A DNA stretch of 9,509 nucleotides from positions 1 through 9,509 of the forward strand of contig USPB01000069.1 of the NCBI GenBank assembly GCA_900556405.1. The letters are read 5' to 3'. The translations under genes were made by a program, and so were the position numbers. The notes under the pieces were generated by a model. It searched no databases. It was not told the origin of the DNA and saw nothing but the letters and a program-made list of their open reading frames with translations. This DNA is from an uncultured Actinomyces sp. (GTDB lineage: Bacteria; Actinomycetota; Actinomycetes; Actinomycetales; Actinomycetaceae). This document shows, one piece after another, positions 9,507 to 9,509 of this stretch (positions are counted from its first letter, which is position 1; each line of letters opens with the position of its first letter).

Positions 9507-9509
9507 ATG
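9507..9509 (+). CDS. Start codon of the next gene, possibly mihF (cut by window edge)
   Basis: The window ends on an ATG with GGAGGAG (9491-9497) 9 nt upstream, a strong ribosome binding site. No coding sequence beyond the start codon is visible. In Streptomyces and, after two inserted genes, in Mycobacterium, pyrF is followed by mihF (actinobacterial integration host factor) and gmk, so mihF is the best guess. That is synteny only. Confidence 0.4.

Overview
The window is the pyrimidine biosynthesis locus of a high-GC Gram-positive bacterium (Actinomycetota). The evidence is the pervasive G/C at third codon positions, strong GGAGG-type ribosome binding sites, a mycobacterial-type (type 2) PyrF, a PyrR leader of the actinobacterial translational-repression type, and the gene order nusB ... 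pyrR-pyrB-pyrC-carA-carB-pyrF. The product sequences look most like the Actinomyces/Schaalia group. That family-level placement is an impression from memory, not a search result.

Layout. Positions 1-365 hold the 3' end of nusB (+), closed by a strong intrinsic terminator (386-424). A second hairpin (500-531) separates it from a convergent small gene on the minus strand (543-836), which encodes a DUF2249-family protein with a Cys-Gly-Cys-Gly-Glu-His motif. The 357-base divergent gap (837-1193) is rich in structure. It holds a leader palindrome of the DUF2249 gene (861-888), a perfect 18-bp inverted repeat (953-992) made of two CsoR/CstR-like operators, a pair of CACGTG boxes (1081-1103), and the pyr leader (1154-1193) with a PyrR-binding hairpin that buries the Shine-Dalgarno sequence.

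Positions 1194-9405 are one compact operon: pyrR, pyrB, pyrC, carA, carB, pyrF. All but the first junction overlap (8, 4, 1 and 4 nt), so transcription as a unit and translational coupling are expected. CarA and CarB make carbamoyl phosphate from glutamine, bicarbonate and ATP. PyrB condenses it with aspartate, PyrC cyclises carbamoyl aspartate to dihydroorotate, and PyrF performs the last step, OMP to UMP. The two intermediate steps (PyrD, PyrE) are not encoded here. UMP would feed back at two levels: through PyrR on the mRNA leader, and through the MGS-type allosteric domain of CarB, whose UMP-contact residues are mostly conserved.

The final 104 bases hold a weak hairpin, a possible extended -10 promoter, and the ribosome binding site and start codon of the next gene. 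By synteny with other Actinomycetota that gene is probably mihF.

Most of the window is ordinary core metabolism. The parts worth a second look are the twin CsoR-like operators with the DUF2249 gene, and the PyrR leader with a four-codon ORF inside its hairpin.
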